Positions 40,880-49,502 of a DNA stretch of 64,000 nt are shown here, piece by piece (position 1 is the stretch's first letter; each line of letters opens with the position of its first letter). The translations under genes and the position numbers were made by a program. Under the pieces are notes generated by a model that saw only the letters and a program-made list of their open reading frames with translations, was not told where the DNA came from and searched no databases. Source of the DNA: Heyndrickxia acidicola (GTDB lineage Bacteria; Bacillota; Bacilli; Bacillales; Bacillaceae_C); assembly GCF_001636425.1 (NCBI RefSeq), contig NZ_KV440953.1:942847-1006846 (forward strand). The letters run 5' to 3'.

Positions 40880-41815
40880 TTATTCAAATCGAATAACAAT
40901 TTTTCCTTTGGCATGGTGGCTTTCGCTTAGGGCATGGGCATCCTTTACTCCTTTTTCTGAAAAAGGAAACGTTTCGCCAATGATGGCTTTTACTTCGCCC
41001 GTTTCTAATAAGCGTGCAATTTGACTCAACTGATGTCCATTCGGCTTTAACCAGATTGACTCCGCTTTTACAGAATGTTTTTTTGCATAATCTGAATTCG
41101 GTTCTTCAACGATGGAAACCAGTCTGCCTCCTTTTTTCAAGACTTGAAAGCTCTTGAATTGTATCTCTCCACCCATCGTATCAACAACCACATCATAATC
41201 AGACAAAACGTCTTCAAATGCGGTGGTACGATAATTAATGACTTCATCAGCCCCTAGATCTTTTAGAAAATCGATATTTTTTTCGCTCGCTGTTGTAGCA
41301 ATATAGGCTCCGGCATGTTTGGCAAATTGTATGGCAAGGCTGCCAACCCCGCCGGAGCCTGCATGAATTAATACTTTTTCTCCCTGCTGTAAATGGGCAG
41401 TGTCAAATAATGCCTGCCAGGCTGTGAGACCTGCTAATGGAATCGAGGCTGCTTCTTCGAAAGAAATATTATCCGGTATTTTTGCGAGGAGGTTTTCATC
41501 AGCCGCGGTGAGCTCTGCATATGTTCCAAACCGTGTTGTTTCCGGTCTTGCAAATACCCTGTCCCCTTTTTTAAATTCCTTCACATTTTTACCTGTTTCA
41601 AGAATAATCCCTGCTGCATCCCATCCAAGAATAATCGGAAAGTCAAACGGCAGTATGTTCTTTAAATATCCCTCTCTCAACTTCCAATCTATGGGATTAA
41701 TCGAGGTTGCTTTTATCTCAATTAATACCTGGTCATCCTGTATCTTGGGAGCTGGCACTTCCATTTCTTTGAGGTTCTCTTTTCCGCCATATTGTTCAAT
41801 AACTACTGCCTTCAT
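40880..41815 (-). CDS. zinc-free MDR oxidoreductase (quinone reductase-like)
   Basis: 311 aa medium-chain dehydrogenase/reductase lacking the structural-zinc cysteines, so NADPH:quinone reductase-type. GroES-like domain 1-120 (INPIDWKLREG, GWDAAGII), NADPH loop HAGSGGVGSLAIQFAK near 153. Substrate unknown. GGAGGGGGC precedes the ATG. A single gene between repeats and a stress protein. Confidence 0.92.
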   Translation of the reverse strand: MKAVVIEQYGGKENLKEMEVPAPKIQDDQVLIEIKATSINPIDWKLREGYLKNILPFDFPIILGWDAAGIILETGKNVKEFKKGDRVFARPETTRFGTYAELTAADENLLAKIPDNISFEEAASIPLAGLTAWQALFDTAHLQQGEKVLIHAGSGGVGSLAIQFAKHAGAYIATTASEKNIDFLKDLGADEVINYRTTAFEDVLSDYDVVVDTMGGEIQFKSFQVLKKGGRLVSIVEEPNSDYAKKHSVKAESIWLKPNGHQLSQIARLLETGEVKAIIGETFPFSEKGVKDAHALSESHHAKGKIVIRFE

Positions 41816-41857
41816 ATACTTGCCCCCTCCTTAAACTTCTACTTTAGGAAACACTTC

Positions 41858-42280
41858 TTATTTGTTCTCATATAGGACAAGAATGCTTCCGCTTTCAAAG
41901 CTTTCCGTATAAGAATCCGCCTGTTCTTTCCCGATTCCATACGCAAGGAGAAGATCTTTTACATCTTCATATGAATAATGATTAACCATTGAAGAGATTG
42001 GGCCAGCCGCAATTAATGCTCCCATGCCTGGAGTGACAAGACCAGGCACAATTGTTCCGCCTCCGAAGCCAGCCAAAAAGCGGCCAAACATCCCAAATGC
42101 ATTTTCATTGACAGGATGTTCTTCCTGTACTTTTGTTTCGCTTGCCACATGATCCATAGACTCTTCATCCTTTGCCAAAATGGAAAAACTCTTTGAATCA
42201 TAGCCATCTTCAATATATCGGTTAATTTCTTCAGTGGCTTCACTTTCGTTTTTGTAAACTCCCAGAACCTGCTTGGTCAT
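41858..42280 (-). CDS. YflT/GSP17M-type general stress protein
   Basis: 140 aa with the YflT domain: VLGVYKNESEATEEINRYIE at the N-terminus, a central Gly-rich hydrophobic stretch (FLAGFGGGTIVPGLVTPGMG) and YGIGKEQADSYTESFESGSI. Known members are induced through sigma-B and of unknown biochemical role. A good sigma-B promoter lies upstream at 42316. Confidence 0.88.
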   Translation of the reverse strand: MTKQVLGVYKNESEATEEINRYIEDGYDSKSFSILAKDEESMDHVASETKVQEEHPVNENAFGMFGRFLAGFGGGTIVPGLVTPGMGALIAAGPISSMVNHYSYEDVKDLLLAYGIGKEQADSYTESFESGSILVLYENK

Positions 42281-42315
42281 TTCTATCCCTCCATTTTTAG
42301 TTACTTAGGTACAGA

Positions 42316-42340
42316 ATTCCCTTAAACTGTGGAATCAAAC
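42316..42340 (-). promoter_or_regulatory. sigma-B promoter of the YflT-like gene
   Basis: On the minus strand: GTTTGA, 13-base spacer, GGGAAT, with the -10 ending 36 bases before the start codon. It agrees closely with the sigma-B consensus GTTTAA-N12-15-GGGTAT and fits the family. Confidence 0.75.
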
Positions 42341-42388
42341 TAAGGATTAACGAAACGGTTTAAAAAAATATGATCTGATAAAATTCTA

Positions 42389-42546
42389 GGGTCTTTTCGT
42401 AAACTTTGTTGCTATTGGACACAAAAACATCATTATATATATTCAGTATTAAAACTTGTGAAAAGCACACGAAAAGATGCCATGAAGACAGACAACATAC
42501 GGAATAATCCTTTGTACGTAAAGCAACAATCTATGAGAAAAAAGCC
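42389..42546. repeat. family A dispersed repeat, copy 2 (best preserved)
   Basis: 158 bp. Ends TTTTCGTAAACTTTGTTGCTA and AGCAACAATCTATGAGAAAA are imperfect inverted repeats of about 20 bp. Aligns with copies at 11574 and 39415. Confidence 0.75.
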
Positions 42547-42550
42547 AAAA

Positions 42551-42656
42551 TCTATGTTGTAAACTGCTCGTTTTTTAGCTCATACTTATGAAAATAACGT
42601 TTCACAGGCCTTTCAGCTCAGCTGAAAGGCCCGAATAGCTAAAAAACAACAAAGTG
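42551..42656. repeat. family B dispersed repeat, copy 3, abutting family A
   Basis: Contains AAACTGCTCGTTTTTTAGCT and AGCTAAAAAACAACAA, plus an internal palindrome CCTTTCAGCTCAGCTGAAAGG (two inverted arms). It begins within a few bases of the family A copy. Confidence 0.75.
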
Positions 42657-42697
42657 GTATGTTTTTAGTTTTGTACTCTTGTATTCATTTAACATGA

Positions 42698-45600
42698 CTA
42701 AATGCTCAGCAGTTCTCTAATGTCTGATTCAGATAAGCTGGAAAGCATCGTGTCACCAGGCTGTACAACTTTTTCAATTAATTCTTTTTTCTTTTGCTGA
42801 ATCTCGTAAATTTTTTCTTCAATCGTGCCTCTCGCTATTAATCGGATGACCTGAACGACATTTTTCTGTCCAATGCGATGCGCCCGTCCTGCAGCCTGCT
42901 CCTCCACTGCGGGATTCCACCATAAATCATAAAGGATCACTGTATCAGCTCCCGTTAGATTAAGCCCTGTTCCGCCTGCTTTTAAAGAAATTAAAAATAC
43001 GTCTTTCTCACCTGAATTAAATCGGTCAGCCATCTGCAGGCGATCCTGAGAAGGTGTTTGTCCATCTAAATAAAAATTAGCGATTCCTTCCTGTTTCAAT
43101 CGCTGATCAATGAGTTTAAGCATGCTTGAAAATTGAGAGAAAATCAAAAGTCTTTTGCCGCTTTCCATGGCATTTTTCACAATTTCCAGAAGTGCTTCTA
43201 GTTTTCCGGACTCCTTCTGGTAGTTTTCTATAAATAGCGAAGGATGGCAGCACAATTGCCTAAGTCTTGTTAATCCTGCAAGTATTCTAATTCTATTTTT
43301 ATTAAAACCGTCTGATTCCATTGACTCTACAGCCTCTTTTTGAATTTTATCCAAATAAGCAAGATAGAGCTCTTTCTGTGATTTTGTCAGTTCAGAATAA
43401 TGGTTAGTTTCTATTTTCGGCGGAAGCTCCTTTAGAACATCCTTCTTCAATCTTCTTAGAATAAAGGGACGGACCATTCGGGAGATTTTTTCTTGAGGCA
43501 TTCGCCTGAATTCCAGCTGGCTCGGAAAAAAGCCGGGCAGCACAATCTGAAAAATGGACCACAGTTCATCAAGGGAATTCTCAATAGGTGTACCGCTTAA
43601 TGCAAACTTCTGTCTTGCCTGAATTTGTCTAACTGCTGCAGCGGTTTTTGTGATCGGATTTTTTACCACCTGTGCTTCATCCAGAATAATAGTATCAAAC
43701 ACTCGATGTTCATAAAAATCAATATCCTGTCTGAGAGTTGGATAAGAAGTAATCAGGACATCTGCATTGTCATTCTTCTCAAGTAATGCGCGCCTTTCTT
43801 TTGGACCGCCAGCAATGACCTCTGTCTTAATATCGGGTGCGAATTTATTGAATTCGCTTTTCCAGTTGTAGACAAGGGATGCGGGCGCCACCACAAGAAA
43901 GGATGCTGAATGGTTGTTTTGCTTCATTAACGACAGGATAAAGGAAATGCTTTGCAGTGTTTTCCCAAGTCCCATATCATCTGCCAGAATTCCGCCAAAT
44001 TGATAATGGGATAATGATTTTAACCATTGAAAACCTGTTTTTTGGTATTCCCTTAAAGTGGCTTGAAGGCTATCCGGTATATCGTATTCATTATCCTCTG
44101 GATTTTTCAAATGATGAATGAGCTTACGAAAACCTTTGCCCATTTTAACTGCATACTTATTGCCAGTATTCAGGACGTCATCTACTTGCAGTCCCCTGTA
44201 GAGTGGTACATAGATCTGTTGGCTGTTAAATTCTTTTTTTCTGATGTTTAATTCCTCTATCAGTTTATCGATGCTTCTAAATTCTTCGTTCTCCAAGGAT
44301 ATAAATTGTCCATCCGAAAGCCTGTAATAACGTTTTTTTTCTACAATCGAACGTAAAATCAGGTCAATTTCTTTACGATCAATTCCTTGTATATCAAAAT
44401 TGACTTCCAAGTAATTTCCTTGAGTTCCCACATCAATAGTGGTCGTTGGAGTGAATTCTGATTGCCTAAAATAGGACTCAATTTCTCCGGCCATAAGAAT
44501 CTCTGCTTTGTCCTGGAGTTCTGGAAGAATATAATACATAAATTCATAAATGGAATCTGGGTCATCTTCTAAATACAGCTGCTTTCCATTAAATTTTAAG
44601 GAAGAGTGTTCAATTATAGACATGATTTCCTGTTCTTTTTCCGAATCCCTAATTAAGATGACATTACCGGCAGGATCCTTCTGCTCCTCATCAAAAGGAT
44701 TAAAAGCAAATGCCCCATAATGATATTCGAGCCTCAAGTAAAGTTTTTTTTCCTTTTCTTCGATAAAAATTTTTGTGTGAAGTGCAGGCTGCTGAATATG
44801 TTCTGCCATTTTTGAATCAAGCTCCACCTTTCCGAGCGTACGCAAGCCCGGCAAAACATTTGAAAGAAAAGAGCCCATTTGGCTGCGATTGATCCTTAGC
44901 TCAGGAATGTATGTGTGAGTTTGGAATTCCAGCAGTTCCTTAATCAGGTCTTTCTTCTCTGAATCCGGACGATAAAAGCTGCCCTTATAAAACAGCCATC
45001 CATATGCATGAAGATAGGTCATGTCTTTCAATTCATCGAAGCTGAAAAGAAAGTCCTCATCTCCTTCAAGTGCTTGTATTTCAAAAGAAAAAGGCAGCAT
45101 TCCATCCTTAAATTTAATTGACTCAAATGTTTCCTGGAAATACTCAAATACAAAGCCCCTATCAATCAGCTTAGCGAATAAAGTATCCGCGGCAAGGGGA
45201 GGAATAATCATTTCTTTGTCATTATTACTTTGCTTTGCCCAGTAAAAGGTGCTTGTTTGGCTGTAGAGGTTTTCATTTTCACGAATTCCCTGTAAAAGTG
45301 AGAGGATTTCTTTATCTTCTTTTATGAAATAATGCTCATCCGGCTCGTAAGAAAACTTTTTAGTAAATTCATGCTCCTGTCCATTTTCCACTTTCTGTAA
45401 AAAATCATTCATATTCCGCACTACATACAGCCGGTCAACCCCTACCTTCATTTGTATGGCTAATAATGCAGAAGAGTTAGACAAGCCTCGCCGCTGCAGC
45501 GTGCATATAAATTCTACTGTTAAAGGTTTTTTCGCTGTTTTTTGTGTTGTTTCAATGGCAGTTTGCTGAATGTTTGTAAACAGCTCCATAAATTTGTCCG

Positions 45601-45940
45601 TTTTTTCATATTGCATAGAATGAAGGATTGATTCATTCTTTAATCCCATTTCCAATTGGCTGATGCCAAGCAGGGCAGCAACCTCATGTTTGCATTCTCC
45701 ATATTTTTCATAAGCCATGCATTCACAATAGGTACTGAGATTTCCACGGTGATAAGTAATTGAAACAATATACATTTCACTGCCTTTCACCTTTACAGTC
45801 CAGGAATGTTCCTCGGGTTCTTCTTTAATATCAGCAACCCGGCCTTCGTAAAAATAAGACTCGCCCCGCTTAAATATTTGATTTGTATAGTATATTTTAA
45901 TCTCGTCTTTTGAAAGAAAAGAAGTAGGCAAAATCATCAT
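42698..45940 (-). CDS. SWIM zinc finger plus SNF2-family helicase
   Basis: 1080 aa. N-terminal SWIM zinc finger (about 70-90, CECMAYEKYGECKHEV, CxCxnCxH), a long divergent middle region (100-620, SNF2 helicase-associated), then a SNF2 ATPase: DDMGLGKTLQ (about 655), DEAQ (about 754), SGTPIENSLDELWSIF, and the C-terminal half with LKAGGTGLNLTGADTVI and AAGRAHRIGQ. Double-stranded DNA translocase related to Bacillus YqhH/YwqA; role in repair or defence unproven. Starts ATGATG just after AGGAAG; single gene. Confidence 0.93.
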   Translation of the reverse strand: MMILPTSFLSKDEIKIYYTNQIFKRGESYFYEGRVADIKEEPEEHSWTVKVKGSEMYIVSITYHRGNLSTYCECMAYEKYGECKHEVAALLGISQLEMGLKNESILHSMQYEKTDKFMELFTNIQQTAIETTQKTAKKPLTVEFICTLQRRGLSNSSALLAIQMKVGVDRLYVVRNMNDFLQKVENGQEHEFTKKFSYEPDEHYFIKEDKEILSLLQGIRENENLYSQTSTFYWAKQSNNDKEMIIPPLAADTLFAKLIDRGFVFEYFQETFESIKFKDGMLPFSFEIQALEGDEDFLFSFDELKDMTYLHAYGWLFYKGSFYRPDSEKKDLIKELLEFQTHTYIPELRINRSQMGSFLSNVLPGLRTLGKVELDSKMAEHIQQPALHTKIFIEEKEKKLYLRLEYHYGAFAFNPFDEEQKDPAGNVILIRDSEKEQEIMSIIEHSSLKFNGKQLYLEDDPDSIYEFMYYILPELQDKAEILMAGEIESYFRQSEFTPTTTIDVGTQGNYLEVNFDIQGIDRKEIDLILRSIVEKKRYYRLSDGQFISLENEEFRSIDKLIEELNIRKKEFNSQQIYVPLYRGLQVDDVLNTGNKYAVKMGKGFRKLIHHLKNPEDNEYDIPDSLQATLREYQKTGFQWLKSLSHYQFGGILADDMGLGKTLQSISFILSLMKQNNHSASFLVVAPASLVYNWKSEFNKFAPDIKTEVIAGGPKERRALLEKNDNADVLITSYPTLRQDIDFYEHRVFDTIILDEAQVVKNPITKTAAAVRQIQARQKFALSGTPIENSLDELWSIFQIVLPGFFPSQLEFRRMPQEKISRMVRPFILRRLKKDVLKELPPKIETNHYSELTKSQKELYLAYLDKIQKEAVESMESDGFNKNRIRILAGLTRLRQLCCHPSLFIENYQKESGKLEALLEIVKNAMESGKRLLIFSQFSSMLKLIDQRLKQEGIANFYLDGQTPSQDRLQMADRFNSGEKDVFLISLKAGGTGLNLTGADTVILYDLWWNPAVEEQAAGRAHRIGQKNVVQVIRLIARGTIEEKIYEIQQKKKELIEKVVQPGDTMLSSLSESDIRELLSI

Positions 45941-46101
45941 CTTCCTATGTGTTTTTTTGAACTTTTTCTATTATATAACGTTTTGAAGAAGAAATTAAAG
46001 TATAGGGCATTTCCCTCTCATTCCTATTTCCTGGTTTTGAAGAACAGGCAATAAATACTTTTACACGTGAAGGATAACCTATAAAAAAGGAGGCGAAAAA
46101 T

Positions 46102-46383
46102 ATGGCTTCAAGAAATAGACGTACTCTTGTTCCTGGAACAAGAGAAGCTTTAGACCAATTTAAAGGACAGGTAATGGCAAAACAGGGGTATAAAGTAAAT
46201 CCCAATGAGCCAAATAAAGTAAAGTACGAAGTTGCAAGTGAACAAGGAGTCCCGTTAAAAGAGGGCTATAACGGACATCTGAGCGCTGAACAAGCAGGGA
46301 AGGTCGGCGGACCGATAGGGGGAAGCATGGTAAAGGAAATGATTAGAATGGCCCAGGAGCAATTGAGTAAGCAAAGAAAATAA
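46102..46383 (+). CDS. alpha/beta-type small acid-soluble spore protein
   Basis: 93 aa. SASP signature in the C-terminal half: GVPLKEGYNGHLSAEQAGKV and GGPIGGSMVKEMIRMAQEQL, with a candidate GPR protease site at YEVASEQG. It binds and protects spore DNA. Longer N-terminus (RTLVPGTREALDQFKGQVMA) than the classic 65-70 aa SASPs. AAAGGAGG precedes the ATG. Confidence 0.93.
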   Translation: MASRNRRTLVPGTREALDQFKGQVMAKQGYKVNPNEPNKVKYEVASEQGVPLKEGYNGHLSAEQAGKVGGPIGGSMVKEMIRMAQEQLSKQRK

Positions 46384-46611
46384 CTCAGAGAAATTTATGT
46401 ATTAATTGCTTGTCAATATGAAAGCGATAGAGACAATAAAGTAAGCTAACAAACATGAATGTCATTTCCTGCTTAGTGATGAAAACGCCGATACCAAACA
46501 TTTGTTCTTATCGCAAAAACTAATCATACTTCAGTTCTAATGTTGTTTTTGAATAAAACTATTTTTGGGATATTTGAAAAGCTTTCAATATGGGCTGGAT
46601 ATGGACGGTTT

Positions 46612-46887
46612 TTAAAGCTTAACGGAGGAATCGCATTTAAGGGTTCCTCCAATTTTATTTGTGGTGTTATTATATCTTCTTCCATCGTTAATTGGATTCA
46701 CTTTAATCACCACACCAGCTTTTTTAGCCGCTTTTGATTTTGCAATAAAGTTCCAAACTTGTGCATCAGATCCCTGAGAATCAATGATAATTTTATTAGA
46801 CTCCCCACTGCTCGTTTTTGTACTGCATGCCGAAAGAAAAACAATGAATAAACCGATTAACCCTGCCCATGCTATTTTTTTCATCAT
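46612..46887 (-). pseudogene. truncated MetQ/NlpA-like substrate-binding lipoprotein
   Basis: Lipoprotein signal with lipobox LSAC (Cys21), then about 55 residues resembling a binding-protein segment (DSQGSDAQVWNFIAKSKAAK, KVNPINDG) before the frame degenerates and stops; intact MetQ proteins are about 270 aa. No methionine ABC transporter genes are adjacent. Probably a decayed gene; a functional small lipoprotein cannot be excluded. Confidence 0.65.
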
Positions 46888-46951
46888 TTCTTCCCCCTCC
46901 TATTGATAGAGTCCTGTCGCTTTTTCTCTAAATTTAAATGAAATGAATAAA

Positions 46952-46999
46952 AAGGCACCCGTACCAAGAAAGATAAAATAACTTCCTTGGACGCGGGTG
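46952..46999 (-). terminator. long hairpin upstream of the lipoprotein remnant
   Basis: Two-part stem (GCACCCG + CCAAG pairing with CTTGG + CGGGTGC) with CTTTTTATT on the minus strand. It is either the terminator of the hut cluster or the attenuator of the former lipoprotein gene. The rest of 46888-47212 shows nothing. Confidence 0.65.
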
Positions 47000-47212
47000 C
47001 ATTTAGTGGTCTAATCGGCACATTCCTTTTATTATTCTCACTTACCATAATGTGGTAATCAAGAATAATATTACATTGAAAATGAATAATATCCTCTGGA
47101 AGCGTTATTTTGAAAAATTATATTTTTAAAAATATGCTTCGTTATTCAATGATTAAACCTATCAAAAAAATCCCACTAAAAACTTTTTCCAGAATAATAA
47201 TGACTTATTCTC

Positions 47213-48217
47213 TTACCGTTTTATTCTCTTTAAAAGGCCTGTCATAAAGGATAGAAAGACATGGGTACCTGCTTTTACCGTTGTCTGTACAGCCGTATCC
47301 TTTAAAGGGTCCAGACAAACGATATCCATTGCCTTTACTTTTGGATGAAGCCCAGCCTCAAAAACAGCCTCCAGCAGCTCTTCCGTTCTCATTCCTCCCG
47401 GTGTGGATGCTGGTACTCCGGGTGCACATGCGATATCCAGTACATCCATGTCCACCGTTAAATAGATACGGTCTACTCTGTTTTCAAGATCCTTTAACGC
47501 GTCTTGGACCGTTTCTTTTATCCCTTTCATACGCGCCTTCTTTAAAGTGGTATAATTCAAGCCGCAATCCCTGGCATACTCCACAAGAGATGGAGCATTA
47601 AAAAAACCGTGAAGGCCAATATTATGAACATTCTCTCCTTTTACAGCTCCAGCTTCGATTAGCTGGCGAATAGGTGTTCCATTTGTTGGGCCGTCTGTTT
47701 TGGTATCCCGCAAATCTAAATGGGTATCAAGCTGCAGAATTCCAATCGTTTCCTTGCTGTTAGCGGCTTTAAGTCCTTTTACCAGCATCGCTGTGATAGA
47801 GTGGTCACCTCCAATACTGGCGATAAAAGAATCTGGATACAAGGCTGAAAGGCCCTGCATAGCTTCTTTAATATGTTGATGGCATAAAGCGACGTCTGTT
47901 ACATGCATTTTTACATTTCCGATATCCAGAACAGAAAGATTCCTTAAATCCACTTCCTCCTCTAAATTATAGGTTGTAAATCCTTCCCAGGAGCGCCGGA
48001 ATGCATTAGGAAATTCAGAGGCTCCGGATGCACTGATCGATGAACGGGATAATGGAACCCCTAACAAAATGACATCAAAAAAGGCCTTTTCATCTGATTC
48101 TTGAACATGATGATAAGAGGTTATCCAATCGTGAACCTTTAAATCCTTTTCCCATTCTTTCTTTCTCCAAGAAAAAGGGGGAGCATCAATCGGTAAACTC
48201 ATTAGTTCATTCCGCAT
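47213..48217 (-). CDS. hutG: formimidoylglutamase
   Basis: Ureohydrolase (arginase-fold) releasing formamide and glutamate from formiminoglutamate, last step of histidine degradation. 334 aa. Mn-binding motifs: GGDHSIT, LDTHLDLRD and TVDMDVLDIACAPGVPASTP. Overlaps the end of hutI by 16 bases, so coupled. Family and context agree. Confidence 0.94.
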   Translation of the reverse strand: MRNELMSLPIDAPPFSWRKKEWEKDLKVHDWITSYHHVQESDEKAFFDVILLGVPLSRSSISASGASEFPNAFRRSWEGFTTYNLEEEVDLRNLSVLDIGNVKMHVTDVALCHQHIKEAMQGLSALYPDSFIASIGGDHSITAMLVKGLKAANSKETIGILQLDTHLDLRDTKTDGPTNGTPIRQLIEAGAVKGENVHNIGLHGFFNAPSLVEYARDCGLNYTTLKKARMKGIKETVQDALKDLENRVDRIYLTVDMDVLDIACAPGVPASTPGGMRTEELLEAVFEAGLHPKVKAMDIVCLDPLKDTAVQTTVKAGTHVFLSFMTGLLKRIKR

Positions 48218-49488
48218 AGTCTGCCTCCATCCACTACTATTCTTCCGGCTTTAATAACAGTATGAGTATGATTCATTCCATAATGATATTGCAGCATGAC
48301 ATAATTCGGCACATCTAAAATGACCGCATCGGCTTTTTTTCCTTTTTCCAGACTGCCAATTTCAGAAGCTCTATTCAATGCATGTGCTGCATTTATCGTA
48401 CATGCGGCAATTGCTTCCTCTGGACTCATACCCATTTTTAAACAAGCAAGATTCATAATAAATGGCAGCGAAGTGGTCGGTGAAGATCCCGGATTAAAAT
48501 CTGTAGCGAGGGCAACGGGCACCCCTGAATCGATCATTCTTCTGGCTCTTGCAAATTCGGCCATTAGAAAAAAGGCTGTGCCAGGCAGTAAAACCCCCAC
48601 AATATTCTTTTCCGCCATTTTTGCTATACCTTCATCTGATGCCTTTAATAAATGATCGGCTGAAATTGCTCCTGTTTCGGCTGCTAATTCCGCTCCTTTA
48701 TAGGGTTCAATTTCATCAGCATGGATTTTGGGAATTAAACCGTATTTCTTGCCAGCCTCTAATATCCTTTTTGTTTGTTCAGGAGTAAAGACTCCTTCCT
48801 CGCAAAAAACATCGTTGAATTCAGCAAGATTTTCTTCTTTTACCTTGGGCAGCATTTCCTGAATAATGTAATCGACAAAGGCATCGGGATTTTCTTTGTA
48901 TTGAAGCGGGATGGCATGCGCTCCCATAAATGTACTGACCACATCAACCGGGTGGGATTCCTGCAAACGCAAGGCTACCTGAAGCTGTTTCCTTTCATTT
49001 TCCCAATCCAATCCGTAGCCGCTTTTGGCTTCTACTGTTGTCACACCATGAAGAAGGAAAGAGTCAAGATGCTTCATTGCTTTATGAAAAAGGTGATCAG
49101 GGGAAGCGCTTCTTGTTTTAGATGTGGAAGCATGTATGCCTCCTCCGCTGTTCATTATCTCCATATAGGTTGAACCCTTCAGCCTCATATTGAATTCGTC
49201 TTCACGTGTGCCGGCATGAACAAGATGTGTGTGTGGATCTACAAGTCCAGGCATTACGATCTTTCCGGACGCATCTATTTGTTTAGCTTCTTGAAGACGT
49301 GAAGAATAGGCTTCTGCCAATTCTTCATCCGTCCCTACTGCCTGAATTCTTCCATCTTCCATCCACACGCTTCCATGCGGAATGATATGCAGCTCTCTCA
49401 TTCTTTCCTTTGATAAGGGAGCATCTGTTCCCCCGCTTACCGTTATGACTTGATTGGCATTCCTTATAAAAATGGGTCTCGCATTCAT
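48202..49488 (-). CDS. hutI: imidazolonepropionase
   Basis: Amidohydrolase opening the imidazolone ring, third step of histidine degradation. 428 aa. Metal-binding GLVDPHTHLVHAG (about 80-92), YGLDWENERKQ, KIHADEI and ALATDFNPGSSP are characteristic. AGGGAGGA precedes the ATG, and the gene lies 14 bases after hutU. Confidence 0.96.
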   Translation of the reverse strand: MNARPIFIRNANQVITVSGGTDAPLSKERMRELHIIPHGSVWMEDGRIQAVGTDEELAEAYSSRLQEAKQIDASGKIVMPGLVDPHTHLVHAGTREDEFNMRLKGSTYMEIMNSGGGIHASTSKTRSASPDHLFHKAMKHLDSFLLHGVTTVEAKSGYGLDWENERKQLQVALRLQESHPVDVVSTFMGAHAIPLQYKENPDAFVDYIIQEMLPKVKEENLAEFNDVFCEEGVFTPEQTKRILEAGKKYGLIPKIHADEIEPYKGAELAAETGAISADHLLKASDEGIAKMAEKNIVGVLLPGTAFFLMAEFARARRMIDSGVPVALATDFNPGSSPTTSLPFIMNLACLKMGMSPEEAIAACTINAAHALNRASEIGSLEKGKKADAVILDVPNYVMLQYHYGMNHTHTVIKAGRIVVDGGRLCGMN

Positions 49489-49502
49489 TGGCGGTTCCTC
49501 CC

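Noticed and set aside
42600-42660. Repeated palindromes considered as a CRISPR-like array or phage attachment site
   Set aside because: Units are not regularly spaced, have no spacers, and match the dispersed family B element.
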